Shown: positions 1 through 12,400 of the stretch, in pieces
How the letters are laid out: the number at the start of each line of letters is the position of its first letter
Numbering within the stretch: the first letter of the stretch is position 1
From: Rhodamnia argentea
Lineage: Eukaryota > Streptophyta > Magnoliopsida > Myrtales > Myrtaceae
Assembly (NCBI RefSeq): GCF_020921035.1
Contig: NC_063157.1
Span: 3,348,001-3,412,000 of the forward strand
Direction: 5' to 3'
Length of the DNA: 64,000 nt
Position numbers and translations under genes: made by a program
Notes under the pieces: generated by a model
The model's database searches: none
The model's input: only the letters and a program-made list of their open reading frames with translations
Told to the model about the DNA's origin: nothing

Positions 1-677
1 CGAAATTATTGGAGAGATTTGACTACATCGATTTGAGATAAGTCTCGAAACTTGATTGCAGTTTTTAAAAGTTTTAGGACTTTCGGTATATTTATCTCTA
101 AAAAGCGCGAGAAAACGAAATGGTTCCTCATTCCCTTTTTTCCAAAAGCAGAGACCATCGGTTCGGCCCTCAAGTATAGTTCAGAGCCGATCAACTTTTG
201 GATTGTTATTCATGTCCCTATTCCCGGCACCGCATGATTCGCCTTCGCCATTATGGAATTTAGTATGATTTTTCGGTAAGAATACTTGTCATCAGCGGAG
301 ATTTTTTTTTTTTTTAATGGACTAAAATCCCACCAACTTGCATGTTTCAATGGGCAGATTTCGGACTATAATAAGTTCCCATGCTGGGTCCAAAACGATA
401 ATTTAATTTAGGGTTGTTGTCGGCATGTTGTGCCTTATTCTACTGTTTTTTTAGCCACTCGAAACACCTTTTTTTTTTCTACTCGGGTTTTAAATCATGT
501 GCAACGCATCTAATTTGAGTGCGTCGAAATGAGGTTCGGGCGAAATTTCGCCGAAGAATATAACTAATATTTAAGAAGAGGACTGGAAGAAACAAGAGTA
601 ACGTTCAAAATAGAAACGAGCAAACTATGGATACATTAAATCAAGGGAAGATTTTCGAACCCAAAAAAAAAAAAAAA
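1..677. other. Intergenic DNA, no gene seen
   Basis: AT-rich sequence with poly-T and poly-A runs (for example 301-315 and 664-677) and only short chance ORFs. Bases about 38-90 resemble one arm of the foldback repeat at 38,288-38,662, sharing the words gattgcagtttttaaaagtt / aattgcactttttaaaagtt, so this is probably a fragment of that repeat family. Nothing else is supported. Confidence 0.6.
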
Positions 678-1668
678 GGGAAAATTTCGAAAAAGAAGCC
701 CAAATGCTCTTATTTTCTCGAATAAGGGCTTAAAGCGAATCTTGTTTCAAAAAAGGGCTTAAAGTGACTATATTAGTTTCAAAAAGGATTTGAGTTACTT
801 TAGTTATGGGCATTTTGGTTATTTATTATTTTATTATTTTCCTTTTTCTTTTTTTAAGAGATTTTGAAAAAAAAAGTAAAAAAATAAATAAAAACAAAGA
901 AACACAGGCGGGAGGAATGACCTCCCACTTGTTGTTGCCGACCAAAGGTAAGGGCTTGTTGGCCCTCGCCCGAGTCGAGAGAGGGCCGTAACCCTCTCCC
1001 AAGTCCGGTCGAGGGCCACGGCCATCGGCAGGGCCCGGATCGGGGTGGGTCAAAGGAATGGTGTCCGTCCTCGGTGTCAATCCTAATGATCGCAGATTCC
1101 CTACCGAAGCTCATATACAGCAATTTCTCCTCAAGGCTTGCGATTGACACGCAAGAAAACGAGAAAGACGTGTATTTGTAAATGACGACGATTTCAGCTA
1201 GGGTTTCGTAGCGCAACATTGCAGTGGATAAATCCATCTTCGAAGATTGAAACTTTCGGCTCAGGCGAAGGCCGGCGGGTCGGCGGGATCATCGGCCCTC
1301 GTCGAGGCGCCGGCGACCCCGACGGCCATCGTCGCCGCCCCATCGGTTGTGGGGCAAAGGCCACAGGCGGGAGGTTGACCTCCCGCCTAATTTTCTTCTT
1401 TTTTTTTTACCTTTCTTTTTTTTTGGTTTAAATTTTATTTAACAAAAAATTAGATTAAATTCATATTTTTACAAAAATGCTATTGATCGGATGAAAAATT
1501 TGATCGGCTAGCGAGATCAACTCCTTATTTGAAATAATCGTAACTATTTTAGGCCATTTTTCAAGATAATGATGGCATTTTCGACTCTTATTTAAAATAA
1601 AATTCACTTCAGGCTTTTATTTGAGAAAGTGAGGGCACTTGGGGTTTTATTTTTTAGGAAATTTTCCC
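678..1668. mobile_element. Foldback (long inverted repeat) element, degenerate
   Basis: The left end starts gggaaaatttc at 678 and the right end finishes gaaattttccc at 1668. Read in reverse complement, the right arm (about 1,500-1,668) follows the left arm (about 678-850) with many substitutions, sharing words such as ttctcgaataa/ttctcaaataa. The middle is GC-rich (about 900-1,390) and contains two self-complementary gggagg...cctccc segments near 909 and 1,368. No transposase reading frame is visible; the 127-codon minus-strand ORF here matches no family I know. A second copy that looks one-armed lies at about 39,020-39,264. I could not find a convincing target-site duplication because the left flank is poly-A. 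A non-autonomous Mutator-like or foldback element is my inference. Confidence 0.55.
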
Positions 1669-1720
1669 TAATATCAAGATGGGTTTGAGTGAGTGACATG
1701 ACATCGCAAGTGCCCTTTTA

Positions 1721-3122
1721 GGGTCTGTTTGGCAGTGATTCTGATCCTCTGTTTCTGTTCCCAGAAACAAAAAAGGATTAGAAACATGTTTAGTAATGGA
1801 AAAAAAAATGATTTTGATTCTGGTCCCGGGAACACTTTTGGACCACTTTTCAGAAGCAAAAAAAAGATGATTCCGGTGTTTTGAAACACTTTTGGGGATC
1901 ACTTTTTTACACAATATACTTATGACTTATCCCTCATACTTATAATTAAAAGTTTAATATAAAATGGTATTATTTTAAAAAAAAAGTCCACGTGGATTTT
2001 CAACTTTACATAAATTAAAATAAATTAAAATTCAATTTTAAAAATTGCTAAAAACTAATTTTCTTAAATTAAAAATTTTATTTAAGGAAAATTTAATAAA
2101 AAAATTTAAAAATTTAAGAAATGGGGGAAATAAAAAATATTTAGATTTTTAATTTAATAATTTAAAAATAATTAAAAAAATTTATATTGAAAATAGCTAA
2201 AATTTTGAAAAAAAATTCTCGTCATCGGATCTTCCCCTCACCCCCCCACCTTTTTTTTAAAAAAAAATTAGTTTTTTTTTGTAAAATTTTAAGCCTATTT
2301 TTAAATTCAATTTAAATTTAAATTTAAATTTAAAAAATTAGTTTTTAGAAAATTTTTAAATCTAATTTATTTTTTATATTAAGGGACCTCTAATACCCAT
2401 TTTTTTTTTCAAATTTTTAGCTATTTTATTTTTTATTCTAATTAAGTTTTATTTTTTATTTCCTATTATGTTTTTTCAACTTTTATATTATTTTTTTTTT
2501 ATTAAAGATTGGACCGAACCCTCCGTGTCGTCAACTAAATCTCCATTTTTTCTCCATTTTTTGAGCCCCACAAAAATTTTGTCGAGTCGGGTGAAGAAAA
2601 AATCAATGTAGTTGAGTTGCGGGTCTTGTAAGCTTGTATGATGTGTAATTACAAGAGTGCAAAACTATAGGCGGTTGCACAATGAGGAGCTTTTCTTTCA
2701 TTTTTTTTGGGTAATCAATCTAAAAGTCACGATAAATAATAACAAACAAATGATTTAGACAAATTCTGTAAATGTAATACGAATTACTTTTCAAACAATA
2801 TAAACGATCGCATACTCATGAAAAATCGACAAACGAATTGGGAACGGAAATTTTGTTACTTTTTTTTTTTGCTCCATAATCACAATTTGATTATTTTCCC
2901 TCTTTGCCATCAAATGTGATTATATAATTATTTGATTTAAATGAAAAATTGGGAACGGAAATTTTGTGCGACTACCAAACGCGTTTCTGTTCCAGGAACA
3001 AAAATTTTAAACAGTTACCAAACGCGTTTTGATTCTCAAAAAATCATATAGGGAACAGAATAAAAAAAAGTGATTTTGATCAGAATCATTTTTTGGGAAC
3101 AGAATCACCGCCAAACAGACCC
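1721..3122. mobile_element. PIF/Harbinger (Tourist-like) non-autonomous element
   Basis: The left terminus GGGTCTGTTTGGCAGTGATT is repeated in inverted form at the right end (a single G/A difference in the first 20 bases). Both sides are flanked by TTA (1718-1720 and 3123-3125). A three-base TWA duplication with GG-starting inverted repeats is the hallmark of PIF/Harbinger and Tourist elements. The 1.4 kb interior is very AT-rich, has no transposase frame, and carries a subterminal direct repeat (words like ttgggaacggaaattttgt at about 2,837 and 2,948). It is therefore a non-autonomous copy, larger than a typical MITE. Confidence 0.75.
2308..2340. repeat. ATTTAA-type simple repeat
   Basis: A short run of the unit aattta inside the AT-rich interior of the Harbinger-like element. 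It is low-complexity sequence with no sign of coding. Confidence 0.6.
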
Positions 3123-3125
3123 TTA

Positions 3126-5170
3126 AAGTTTCCACATGCATTCATCATAATTCTCTTTGCGGATATACTCATTATGTATGAAATTGCTTTCAAGCACACG
3201 TAAAATATTATTATTGTTGCTGTCGTTTTGCCTCTGAGAATGCATTGGAAAAAGGCAATCCTTCATTATTAAATAATAGTCCCAGGTGGATCGCAACGAC
3301 GAATAAAAGGCTCTAAGTAAAGAGTAGAAAATAAAATCAAAACCATTAATTCTGTACCAAAAAAAAAAAGCAAAAAAAAAATGAAAAGGAGAAAACTGTC
3401 AAATTAAATTTTGCGACGTATTCCTTGAAACATGCGGGGACAGCGTATCACTGTCCGTGCGGACGCGGACGCGGACGCGGTTATCCAGTAATCAGACAGC
3501 AAATGATTGATTAATATTCGAAAGTCGATCCAACGGTGGAGGAGGCTTTCGGACCGCAAGGAGAAAGAGAGGAAAGTTGGGGGATTATCCACTCCACTCC
3601 TTTCCCTCGGACAGCTTGCAAAAAAAAAACAAAAAGTCAAAGGTACGCGGAACGGACAAATGTCTGTCCCACCACAAAATAAATAAATAGATAAATAGAG
3701 TTAGAAATACAAATAAAAAGAAATAAGAAGAAGAAAATCGTCCGCTCCTCTTTTATTTTTTATAGTTCCCCGTTGACATCACAAAATCGCGTTTGCTGTG
3801 AAGTTTATTGATGATTTGATGCTGTATCGACGCCATTACTTGTCCTCGATGCCGACATGCTCGACCGATTCGAGTGGATTCGAGAAAATTCATTCGGCCG
3901 GGACACTTTTGTATTACTAATCCCTTGCAATTCATCTCGAAATCTAGTCTGAAATCCTAGAGAGTTGGAACTTTAAACTTACGTAGGAATTTGAAATTGA
4001 GGGTTACCTTTTTTCACGGACAATCCGATGTGATCCCTTTAACAAGCTATGGTAAATATTGGGCACGAGTTATACCGATAAGCGGGAAGAAGTTGCGAGT
4101 TTGCAAGAGGACTAGCGGACAATGCCAAAAATCTCGAATACCCGGTGGCAAGTGAGGAAACGGCATACGGTAATACATTGCCATAATTTCCTTTTAGAAT
4201 AGACCCATCGAAGTGCGCGTGAGTTGGCCGAGATATTGCGAGAACCGAAGCACCTATATACTTATACTCAATACTAGAATGGAAAAAAGATACCTAATGA
4301 TCGGCTCATCCACAATTAATTATTTTATAACAATTCCACATACTAAGGCCCAATTTATGAGATGAAAAACAAATTTTTGATAAATTATTTTCGGACATTC
4401 CAAGATTTGGATGATGGCTAATTACTCAATCAAATGGGAAACGTATTCTATGGATTGAAAATAATAAACTTAAATTAAGAGAAATAACAAGCGTTTTTAG
4501 ATGATTTCTTATTTTCTATCTTTTGGCTCACTATTTTTCGATCAATTTTTTTGCTCTTTTGGCTTCACAAGTCTCGTTTCTTTTCTCCATAAATATTGTC
4601 TATCATCTTTGATATATACTTCATTAATGCTCGCACTCTTCTCCACATTCTCGCAAAGCACGATCACACGCAATTTTTTTTTTTTTTACGAACATGATAT
4701 TTTGATGGATTACATAATAAAGGAAGAACATGCGGATTTCGGTTTGTGAGCTATTACACATTTTCCTATCGATATAAGCTGTATTAAGCGGATTCCCTTA
4801 TTATGCTTTATCCCAAAATTACCTTTCTCAACTTACAAACAAAAACCGCAAAACGATTTGCTTTCTCTAAAGCTGAAGTTCGAGAAAATATTTCCGGTCA
4901 ATACCTTGAGCCGCAGCTGCTCGAGCAAGGAAGGGCATTTTGGGGATAATGTGAACAGACCGTTGGCCCCTGCTGCGAATAAACGACGTCGCCGTCGCTC
5001 TCCTCGTGGCTGCGCAGAAATGGTCCGAATAGAAAATCCGGAAAAGAACAAGTATATATACATTTTTTATTTTTTTGTTCAATCGCAGGAAAATAATAAT
5101 AATAATAATAATAAAAATTGATAAAAGACAAAGAATCGATCGATCAGACGGTGATGCATTACATTTCCCC
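3126..5170. other. Intergenic DNA upstream of FAB1
   Basis: No gene is recognised. A short gcggac hexamer run lies at about 3,460-3,480, an (AAT)n microsatellite at about 5,093-5,115, and several A- or T-runs are scattered through. The reading frames on both strands are short and unlike known proteins. The last few hundred bases probably include distal promoter sequence for the FAB1 gene. Confidence 0.5.
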
Positions 5171-6377
5171 TGTTGCAGGGAGCGAGGAGCGTCTTCCATC
5201 CGTGCCTGAAGAACAAGAAACAAAAAAGAAGAGAAGAAACCATTCAACAGCCAACGACGAAATTCAAAACTCCCGAAAGCAGCGTCGGGCGAAAGTGGAG
5301 CGAGAGAGCGACGTCATTCATCTCCGTGATTCGCAATCGACGATCGGTCGGCTCGCGGCGGCGGCGGCGACGACGACGACGACTTCCTCACTTTTGATCG
5401 GCGGTTGTTGCACGAGCGGATTTCATTTCCCAATTGCCTCCCTCCCGCACTCCTCGGGGTTGACTTCGAAGAATCGGCTGATCGGTTCGTTCGTGAGATA
5501 GAAGCCGCCGGCGACGAATCGGTCGGTTTCCGCGTCGTCTCGTGGTTAATTTTCATCTTTTGCGGCGCACCTACCCATCTCCCGCTCTGTCAGAGCTCAC
5601 GGTTGCCTTTCTACGTGGCGCGAATCTGTTCGCTATCGCGCTTGTCTTTTTTCGCCGAAGATCGGATCGGCCAGGTGAGTCCGATCGCAATCAGACTGAA
5701 ACTCTTCTTCCTCTCATGTTCTGCTTTTTTTGAGGAATTATTGATGCTCAGGAGAACGTGCAATTCTTGTACTCTTTCTTAGTTGATTGGTGTGATGTGA
5801 AGTGTTGAAGCTTGGTTTGAGTTGTGTTGGTCAAGAGCAGCTTGTTTTGATCTCATTCGTAGCGGTTGAGATGATTTCTATGACATTCCAGCTTTCCCAA
5901 ATTTAATTTGGCGATATGTTTGTTGTTCCTTTGCCAGTTCCATCTCAAGAGTCCGGCTTCTGAGTTTTCTCCTGGCGATATGTGTTGTTTAGTCTGGTTC
6001 GTAATGTAATTCAACTTCTACGCAGTGCTTCAGCTAATGAATATTTGCAGATTTGCTTGTGTCTTTACATATCGAATAGGATATTGAAGCGAATATTGTG
6101 CTTACTTAGCACCACAACAACTTCAAGAACTGATAGCTTTGACTGCTCTAGTGCTTGATGTTATGGAACTGTACCCACAGGAAAACAGACCATAGCATCA
6201 AACTACAAGAGACTACTCAGATTGGTCTCCTGATATTTTTGTTTGTCTCTATCTCATAGGGGGTTGTAATTATCTTTTGCTTGCATAATACTTCGTAGGC
6301 GTGCCATCTGGTATCCTCGTACTGGTGATCAGCAAATGAGTGTGTCATGATGAGTGGGTTAGGAGAATTACTTGTCA
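5170..6377 (+). other. FAB1 5' leader region with a probable UTR intron
   Basis: GC-rich sequence with a (GCG)n(ACG)n run at about 5,357-5,385 is typical of a plant 5' UTR. A strong donor (CCAG|GTGAGT) sits at 5,675. Possible acceptors are TAG at 6,296-6,298 or the TTAG at about 6,358-6,361. The choice decides whether the upstream ATGs at 6,336 and 6,347 are in the mature leader. The transcription start is not determined by sequence alone. Confidence 0.45.
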
Positions 6378-6406
6378 ATGGATGCCCCAGACAAGACCTT
6401 CTCTGA
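6336..6406 (+). promoter_or_regulatory. Upstream ORFs at the FAB1 start codon
   Basis: ATG at 6336 opens a four-codon ORF ending in TGA at 6348-6350. ATG ATG at 6347-6352 opens a 19-codon ORF in another frame that runs past the main ATG (6378) and stops at 6404-6406. If these bases are in the mature leader, the second ORF overlaps the main start and could lower translation. If the leader intron ends at about 6,361 they would be removed. Confidence 0.4.
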
Positions 6407-9400
6407 GTTTTTTGCCATCATCAAGTCGTGGATTCCTTGGCGATCTGAACCAGCTAACGTGTCGAGAGACTTTTGGATGCCCGATCAAAGCTGTAGGGTT
6501 TGCTACGATTGTGATTCCCAGTTTAACATTATCAATCGCAGACACCATTGTCGACTTTGTGGCAGAGTTTTCTGTGGCAAGTGTACAGCCAATTCAGTTC
6601 CTGCCACGTCAACTGACTACAAGGCATCCTGCGACGAGTGGGAGAGGATTCGGGTGTGTAACTATTGCTTCAAGCAATGGGAGCAAAACCTAGAAAGCAC
6701 TAATAATGGGGATGAATTACCTAACCAGGATTTTAGTCCCTCACCATCAGCAACAAGTTTTGTCAGCAGCAAATCTGTTAACACTACCAATAGCGGCAGT
6801 ATTACTCTTGGCTCAATGTCACAATCTCTCGAGCCTTATCGTTTTGTTCGGCAGAGTTCTGATCTGAGCTCAAACCAGCTATCCATGGTGGAAGAGTGTG
6901 CAGATAGGCAAGGTGTGGTAACATCAGGAAAATGCAAAAATGATGTAGTAGATTTTGCAAATCATGGGGCTCCATATCCAAACCATTATGGATTTTCAAT
7001 GAACAGGTATTTACTTTGCTTATTTGTGTCCATGCTTGAAAAAGGATATGGTAATGTCCATCTGGATGATTCTGATGAGTTGAATTCTTAGTGAAGATTA
7101 TAATTATGAAGTTACTTTGTTGTTTATCCATACCATTGTGGCGAAGGCAATGCCTGCAAGATGCGATCTCTCTACACAATCATCATAATTTTGTACTATA
7201 TAGCTACCTGTCTGGTCTTTGCATGTTTCTGTTAGGCTTTGGACTGAATGTGTGTACCTAATATTCTTTATTGTTTGATTTTTCTTTGGCATCAGGAGTG
7301 ATGACGATGAAGATCAGCATGATTTATACCAATCCGACTCTGAGACAAGGCACTTGCCGGTGGAGAATCACACTGACAGTCAAGTTAATCTCCACGGGTT
7401 AGGCAATACTGCAGATTCGTATGAGGTGGATCTTCATCGAGTGCAAGTTGAAACGGAAGGTTCAAGTGTCTCCCCTCTGCATGAAAGTTTTGATTCACAG
7501 GGATCAAATGAAGTCCCACAGCTTCATAAAAAGGATGAGCATTTAATTAGTGATGAATGTGAGGTAGAGTCCTCCTTATATCCTGCGGAAGATGTTACTT
7601 CCGACGCTGTGGATTTTGAGAATAATGGCCTTCTTTGGCTTCCTCCTGAACCAGAAGATGAAGAAGATGAGAAGGAACGTCTTCTGTTTGATGATGATGA
7701 TGATGATGAGGGAGATGCCGCAGGAGAGTGGGGATATCTACATACCTCTGGCAGTTTTGGAAGCGGTGAGTATCGCGCTAAAGATCGATCAGGTGAGGAG
7801 CACAAGAAAGTCATGAAGGACGTGGTTTACGGGCATTTTAGAGCTTTGATAGCTCAGCTACTGCAGGTAGAGAACCTTCATACGGACGAGGAAAACAGTG
7901 AAGATGGTTGGTTGGAGATAATTTCATCTCTGTCATGGGAGGCTGCAACACTGTTAAAGCCTGATATGAGCAAAACCGGAGGAATGGACCCTGGGGGATA
8001 TGTGAAAGTAAAATGCATAGCATCTGGACATCGCCGTCAGAGGTAAAACTGCAGTTTTTCATTTCTTTTATAATTCGTATTTCCCTCTAATATTCTACTA
8101 TATTCAAGTCAGAAACTAAATAGCATCTTATGCTCTAAATTGTTATTGGGGAATTTATAATATTGCACTGCTTTTAGATGATCCCTTGACATGCATAAAC
8201 CACGTGCTAACCGGAACTGCAGGAGTCAAACTTAAATCTGTTGAACTGGTTTTATTATGCAATGGTTTCTCCAGATAGATCGTGCTATTTTTTTCATAAA
8301 TAAAGTTAACAAAGAGGGGACAGACGTCAAGCTGGGCTGGTTGGAGGGAGATATCATGGACTTAATATGTTGTTTTAACAACAAAAAATGGAATTGCGAG
8401 AAGTAGCAAGGAAATTAGCTGGGTGCTTTCAAAAATATCCTATCTAAGGATCCGAACCTATTCCAAGGGAGCCAGGCCCTTGAAAGGAGTATTTGGTATC
8501 ATTTTCCAAGCTTTGTCCTATTTGATATGGGAGTCGAGGTGCTACAAGCTTCGCAATAAAAGCATTGACTTCCTTGTTATTGTGGCGGACCGTAACGCGT
8601 GAAGCAAACCAGGTAGGTAGGACATCTGTGGTGGCCCCCGCAGGTTGAGGAGGTGGCTCCCATTATGTAACACTTTGTCCAAACCGTTTTCTACCCTACC
8701 CAAGATGTTTTCAGGAGATCCAAACTACTTCTGCTTTGTTGCTCTGAGCCATGAAAGGGGAAGTGGTGCCTCTATCTTTAGATATCAATGGTATCAGATG
8801 TAGAAGCAATATCATCTTGAGTAACTAAATCTGCTGCCAATAATGTCCTCTTTTAAATCTGTGCTTTTGTGTCTAATCATCAACTTTATATGATGCGGTT
8901 CTAATGATACAAGCTGTGTGCAGTATCTGCTGTTTCACTCAAGAGATACATGTTGATTACCGACACATGGCTGCAGTGTTTATTTTATCTTCCTGATGAA
9001 TTGTTCTATTCCCTTTGTGTAGTATGGTGGTGAAAGGAGTTGTATGTAAGAAAAATGTTGCCCATCGAAGGATGACCTCAAAAATTGAAAAGCCCCGCAT
9101 TTTGATTCTTGGAGGAGCTCTCGAGTATCAACGAGTCTCTAACCTCTTGTCAAGTTTTGATACTCTCCTGCGACAGGTTCTATTTGCTTGTCCTTTTCTT
9201 GCTTTAGTCTGGAAAGTGGTCATTTTGTTAAAGCAGGGAGTTATAACATTCAATACTGCATGGTTTTACTTGGTCTTTTAATTTATTTTAATATCTAATA
9301 GTTTCATAATGGAAAAGAAAAAGAGTACATGCCATTTTCATAGTATATAAAGAGTTATCTCATTTATTAGTGCATGGATACGAAAAATTGGTTCTGAGTT

Positions 9401-12400
9401 GATTTTTATGGGTTTCACCTGTTCATCATTATAGGAAATGGAATATCTAAAGATGGCAGTTGCAAAGATAGATGCACAACACCCTGATGTTCTTTTGGTC
9501 GAGAACTCAGTTTCTCGGTATGCACTGGAGTACTTGCTTGCAAAAGACATATCCCTCGTTCTTAATATCAAGAGACCACTGTTAGAACGCATAGCCCGCT
9601 GCATAGGCGCTCAGATAATTCCTTCTATCGATAGTTTGTCAGCACAGAAGTTGGGCTATTGTGATAAATTTCACGTGGAGAGGTTCTTGGAAGAGCCTGA
9701 TACTGCAGGACAAGGAGGGAAAAAACTGACAAAGACGCTCATGTACTTTGAAGGCTGTCCAAAGCCACTGGGTTTCACTGTAAGTTCTCAAACGTAGTGC
9801 ATGTCTACGAAGATGTAGTAGAATGTAAAGAACGGAGTAAAAGCATGAAGTTTCAAGAAATAGGGTAGAAATGCAAGTTAACTCATTTTATTGCTGTCAA
9901 ATGCTTCTACTTCCTTTTTTTAACCTTGATTTTGGCTCCTTATGCTTACTATCTTGAATGTACAGTAGTTCTGATTCTGAAGAAGTATTAGGTAGAAATT
10001 GGTAAAATTACTTATGCAACACTGATAGGTACCGATCTTAAAGATGTTTCTGCCCTTTGGGGAGTAGTTAGATGGAACTTGGAAGGCCATTTAGTGAACT
10101 TACTATTAATTTCCATTTGCATTGGATTTAGATTTTACTGAGAGGTGCTAATGGAGATGAGCTGAAGAAAGTTAAGCATGTGGTCCAGTACGGAGTTTTT
10201 GCTGCTTATCATTTGGCATTGGAGACATCCTTCCTTGCTGATGAGAGAGCTTCCCTACCAGAACTTCCACTGAAATCCCCTATTACCGTGGCACTTCCTG
10301 ATAAGTCATTAAGCATAGAAAGGTCAATATCAACAATACCTGGTTTCATGGTCCCTTCAAATGAGAAGCCTCAAGGTTCTGAAGCTGGTGCTGAACCCCA
10401 CCGATCAAACAGTGTCCCTTCCTCTATTGTGTCGCCATTGACAAGTGGTAGCACTGCTAAAAATCTGGAGATGGCGTTTTCAGCTTGTTTTGCTGATGGT
10501 TCTGGCAATCTCTCTGCAAATCTCATCAACTCCATTAATTCATTTATGTCTGCTCCTTCCTGGAGGAAAGTTGATTCTGATAGTCATGACAGCCTGTTTA
10601 CACTTTATGGTGTATCTGGGATTCCTGAGCAAACAATCTCCGAGGAAAGCAGTGCTTCCAACATTGACCATCCTGTACAGGGTGATCACCTCAGTGCTAA
10701 CATTTTTGGGCCTTTAGATACGGTGGTTAGAGATTCTATGTCAAACGATGCCCAAGCGGACAATTTTGCAACAGATGCGCCGCCAATACGTGATATGGAA
10801 AGTGCATTGCTGCAACAGGAAAATAAAAACCTTGTGGTTGAATCTGGTACTTCGAAGGAAGAGTTTCCTCCATCACCTTCTGACCATCAGAGCATTTTGG
10901 TCTCCTTGTCATCACGGTGTGTATGGAAGGGTACTGTATGTGAAAGATCGCATCTCTTCAGAATCAAATACTATGGCAGCTTTGATAAACCTCTGGGCCG
11001 ATTTTTACGAGATCATTTATTTGATCAGGTATTATACATGTTCATTGAAAGTTCTCTGTGTTCCTTTTTATATATACTTAAGCTAACATATCGTTCCCAT
11101 CCTCAGAATTATCGATGCGATCAATGTGAGATGCCGTCAGAAGCACATATTCAATGCTACACTCATCGACAGGGCACCCTCACTATATCTGTTAAGAAGC
11201 TACCGGAAATCCTTTTACCTGGTGAAAGGGATGGAAAGATCTGGATGTGGCACCGCTGCCTGCAATGTCCACGGTCTAATGGTTTCCCTCCAGCTACTCG
11301 AAGAGTGGTGATGTCAGATGCGGCTTGGGGTTTATCTTTTGGAAAGTTCTTGGAGCTCAGCTTTTCTAATCATGCAGCTGCTAGTAGGGTAGCAAGCTGT
11401 GGTCACTCTCTTCATAGAGATTGTCTTCGTTTCTATGGGTAACCTTTCATTTTTCCTTTTTTAGTGGATCTTAAAAAAGAAAGGAGTTTATGAGCAAAAT
11501 GTGCGGCCAAAATCATGACAGAAAAAAATAGTAGATCTGGGCAGAAAATGGAAGTTCTGCTTTGACAATATCAAATTGTGATATACAGTTGGTCTCTGAC
11601 GCAGTTCATTTGCTAGACGGCAAGTAGATGGACTGAGAACTTGGAAAAAAATATTATTTTGAACATTGCCGACTGCATTCACATAGTAAATTCTTTACTT
11701 TCCCCTGCTTGACTGCTTACCTGTGTTGTCTATGCAGTGTTAGTAATGTCTGTAGCTCTTACAGTGTGTGAATGTGCAGATTTGGTAATATGGTCGCTTG
11801 CTTCCGGTACGCATCTATTGACGTTCACTCTGTTTATCTCCCACCTTCCAAACTGGATTTTAGCCGCGAGAATCAAGAGTGGATACAAAAAGAAGCGGAT
11901 GAAGTATGATTCTCAACTATCGGACAAATGTCTTATTTTCATTTTTTGAATACACCTGATCGTGTTGTTTGCTTCCTGCAGGTGGTCGACCGGGCAGAGC
12001 TTCTCTTTTCGGAAGTACTAAATACACTTAGTCAATTTGAAGAGAAAAGATATATAGAGGGCCATGTTCCGAGTTCATCAGAATTAAGACGTCGAATTGT
12101 AGAGTTGGAGGGTATGTTACAACAGGAGAAGGCAGAATTTGAGGTATAGATATCTCCTGTTTCCACTCATTGAGCTTCAAGTATTGAATATATTTGCCTG
12201 TAGCTATTGTTTTGTGGTGATAAAACTAAGTTATTCTTCTTCTGTCTTATTCTGAAGTTCTCAGGAAATAATTAGTGTTTTGAGTTTTATTGACCACTAT
12301 GACCTGATTTTTTGTGATGAAAATCAGTCATGTTTTGCCTTTTTGCCTTGCTCATCGTTTACAATCATATTTAATTGAAACTTTGGAATCTGCACAACTG

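Noticed and set aside
854-1237. 127-codon minus-strand ORF
   Set aside because: Lies inside the foldback element and ends in a homopolymer-driven Phe run; no transposase features.
7684-7710. Poly-Asp codon run as a frameshift or repeat insertion
   Set aside because: It stays in frame in an acidic linker of FAB1; an ordinary low-complexity feature.
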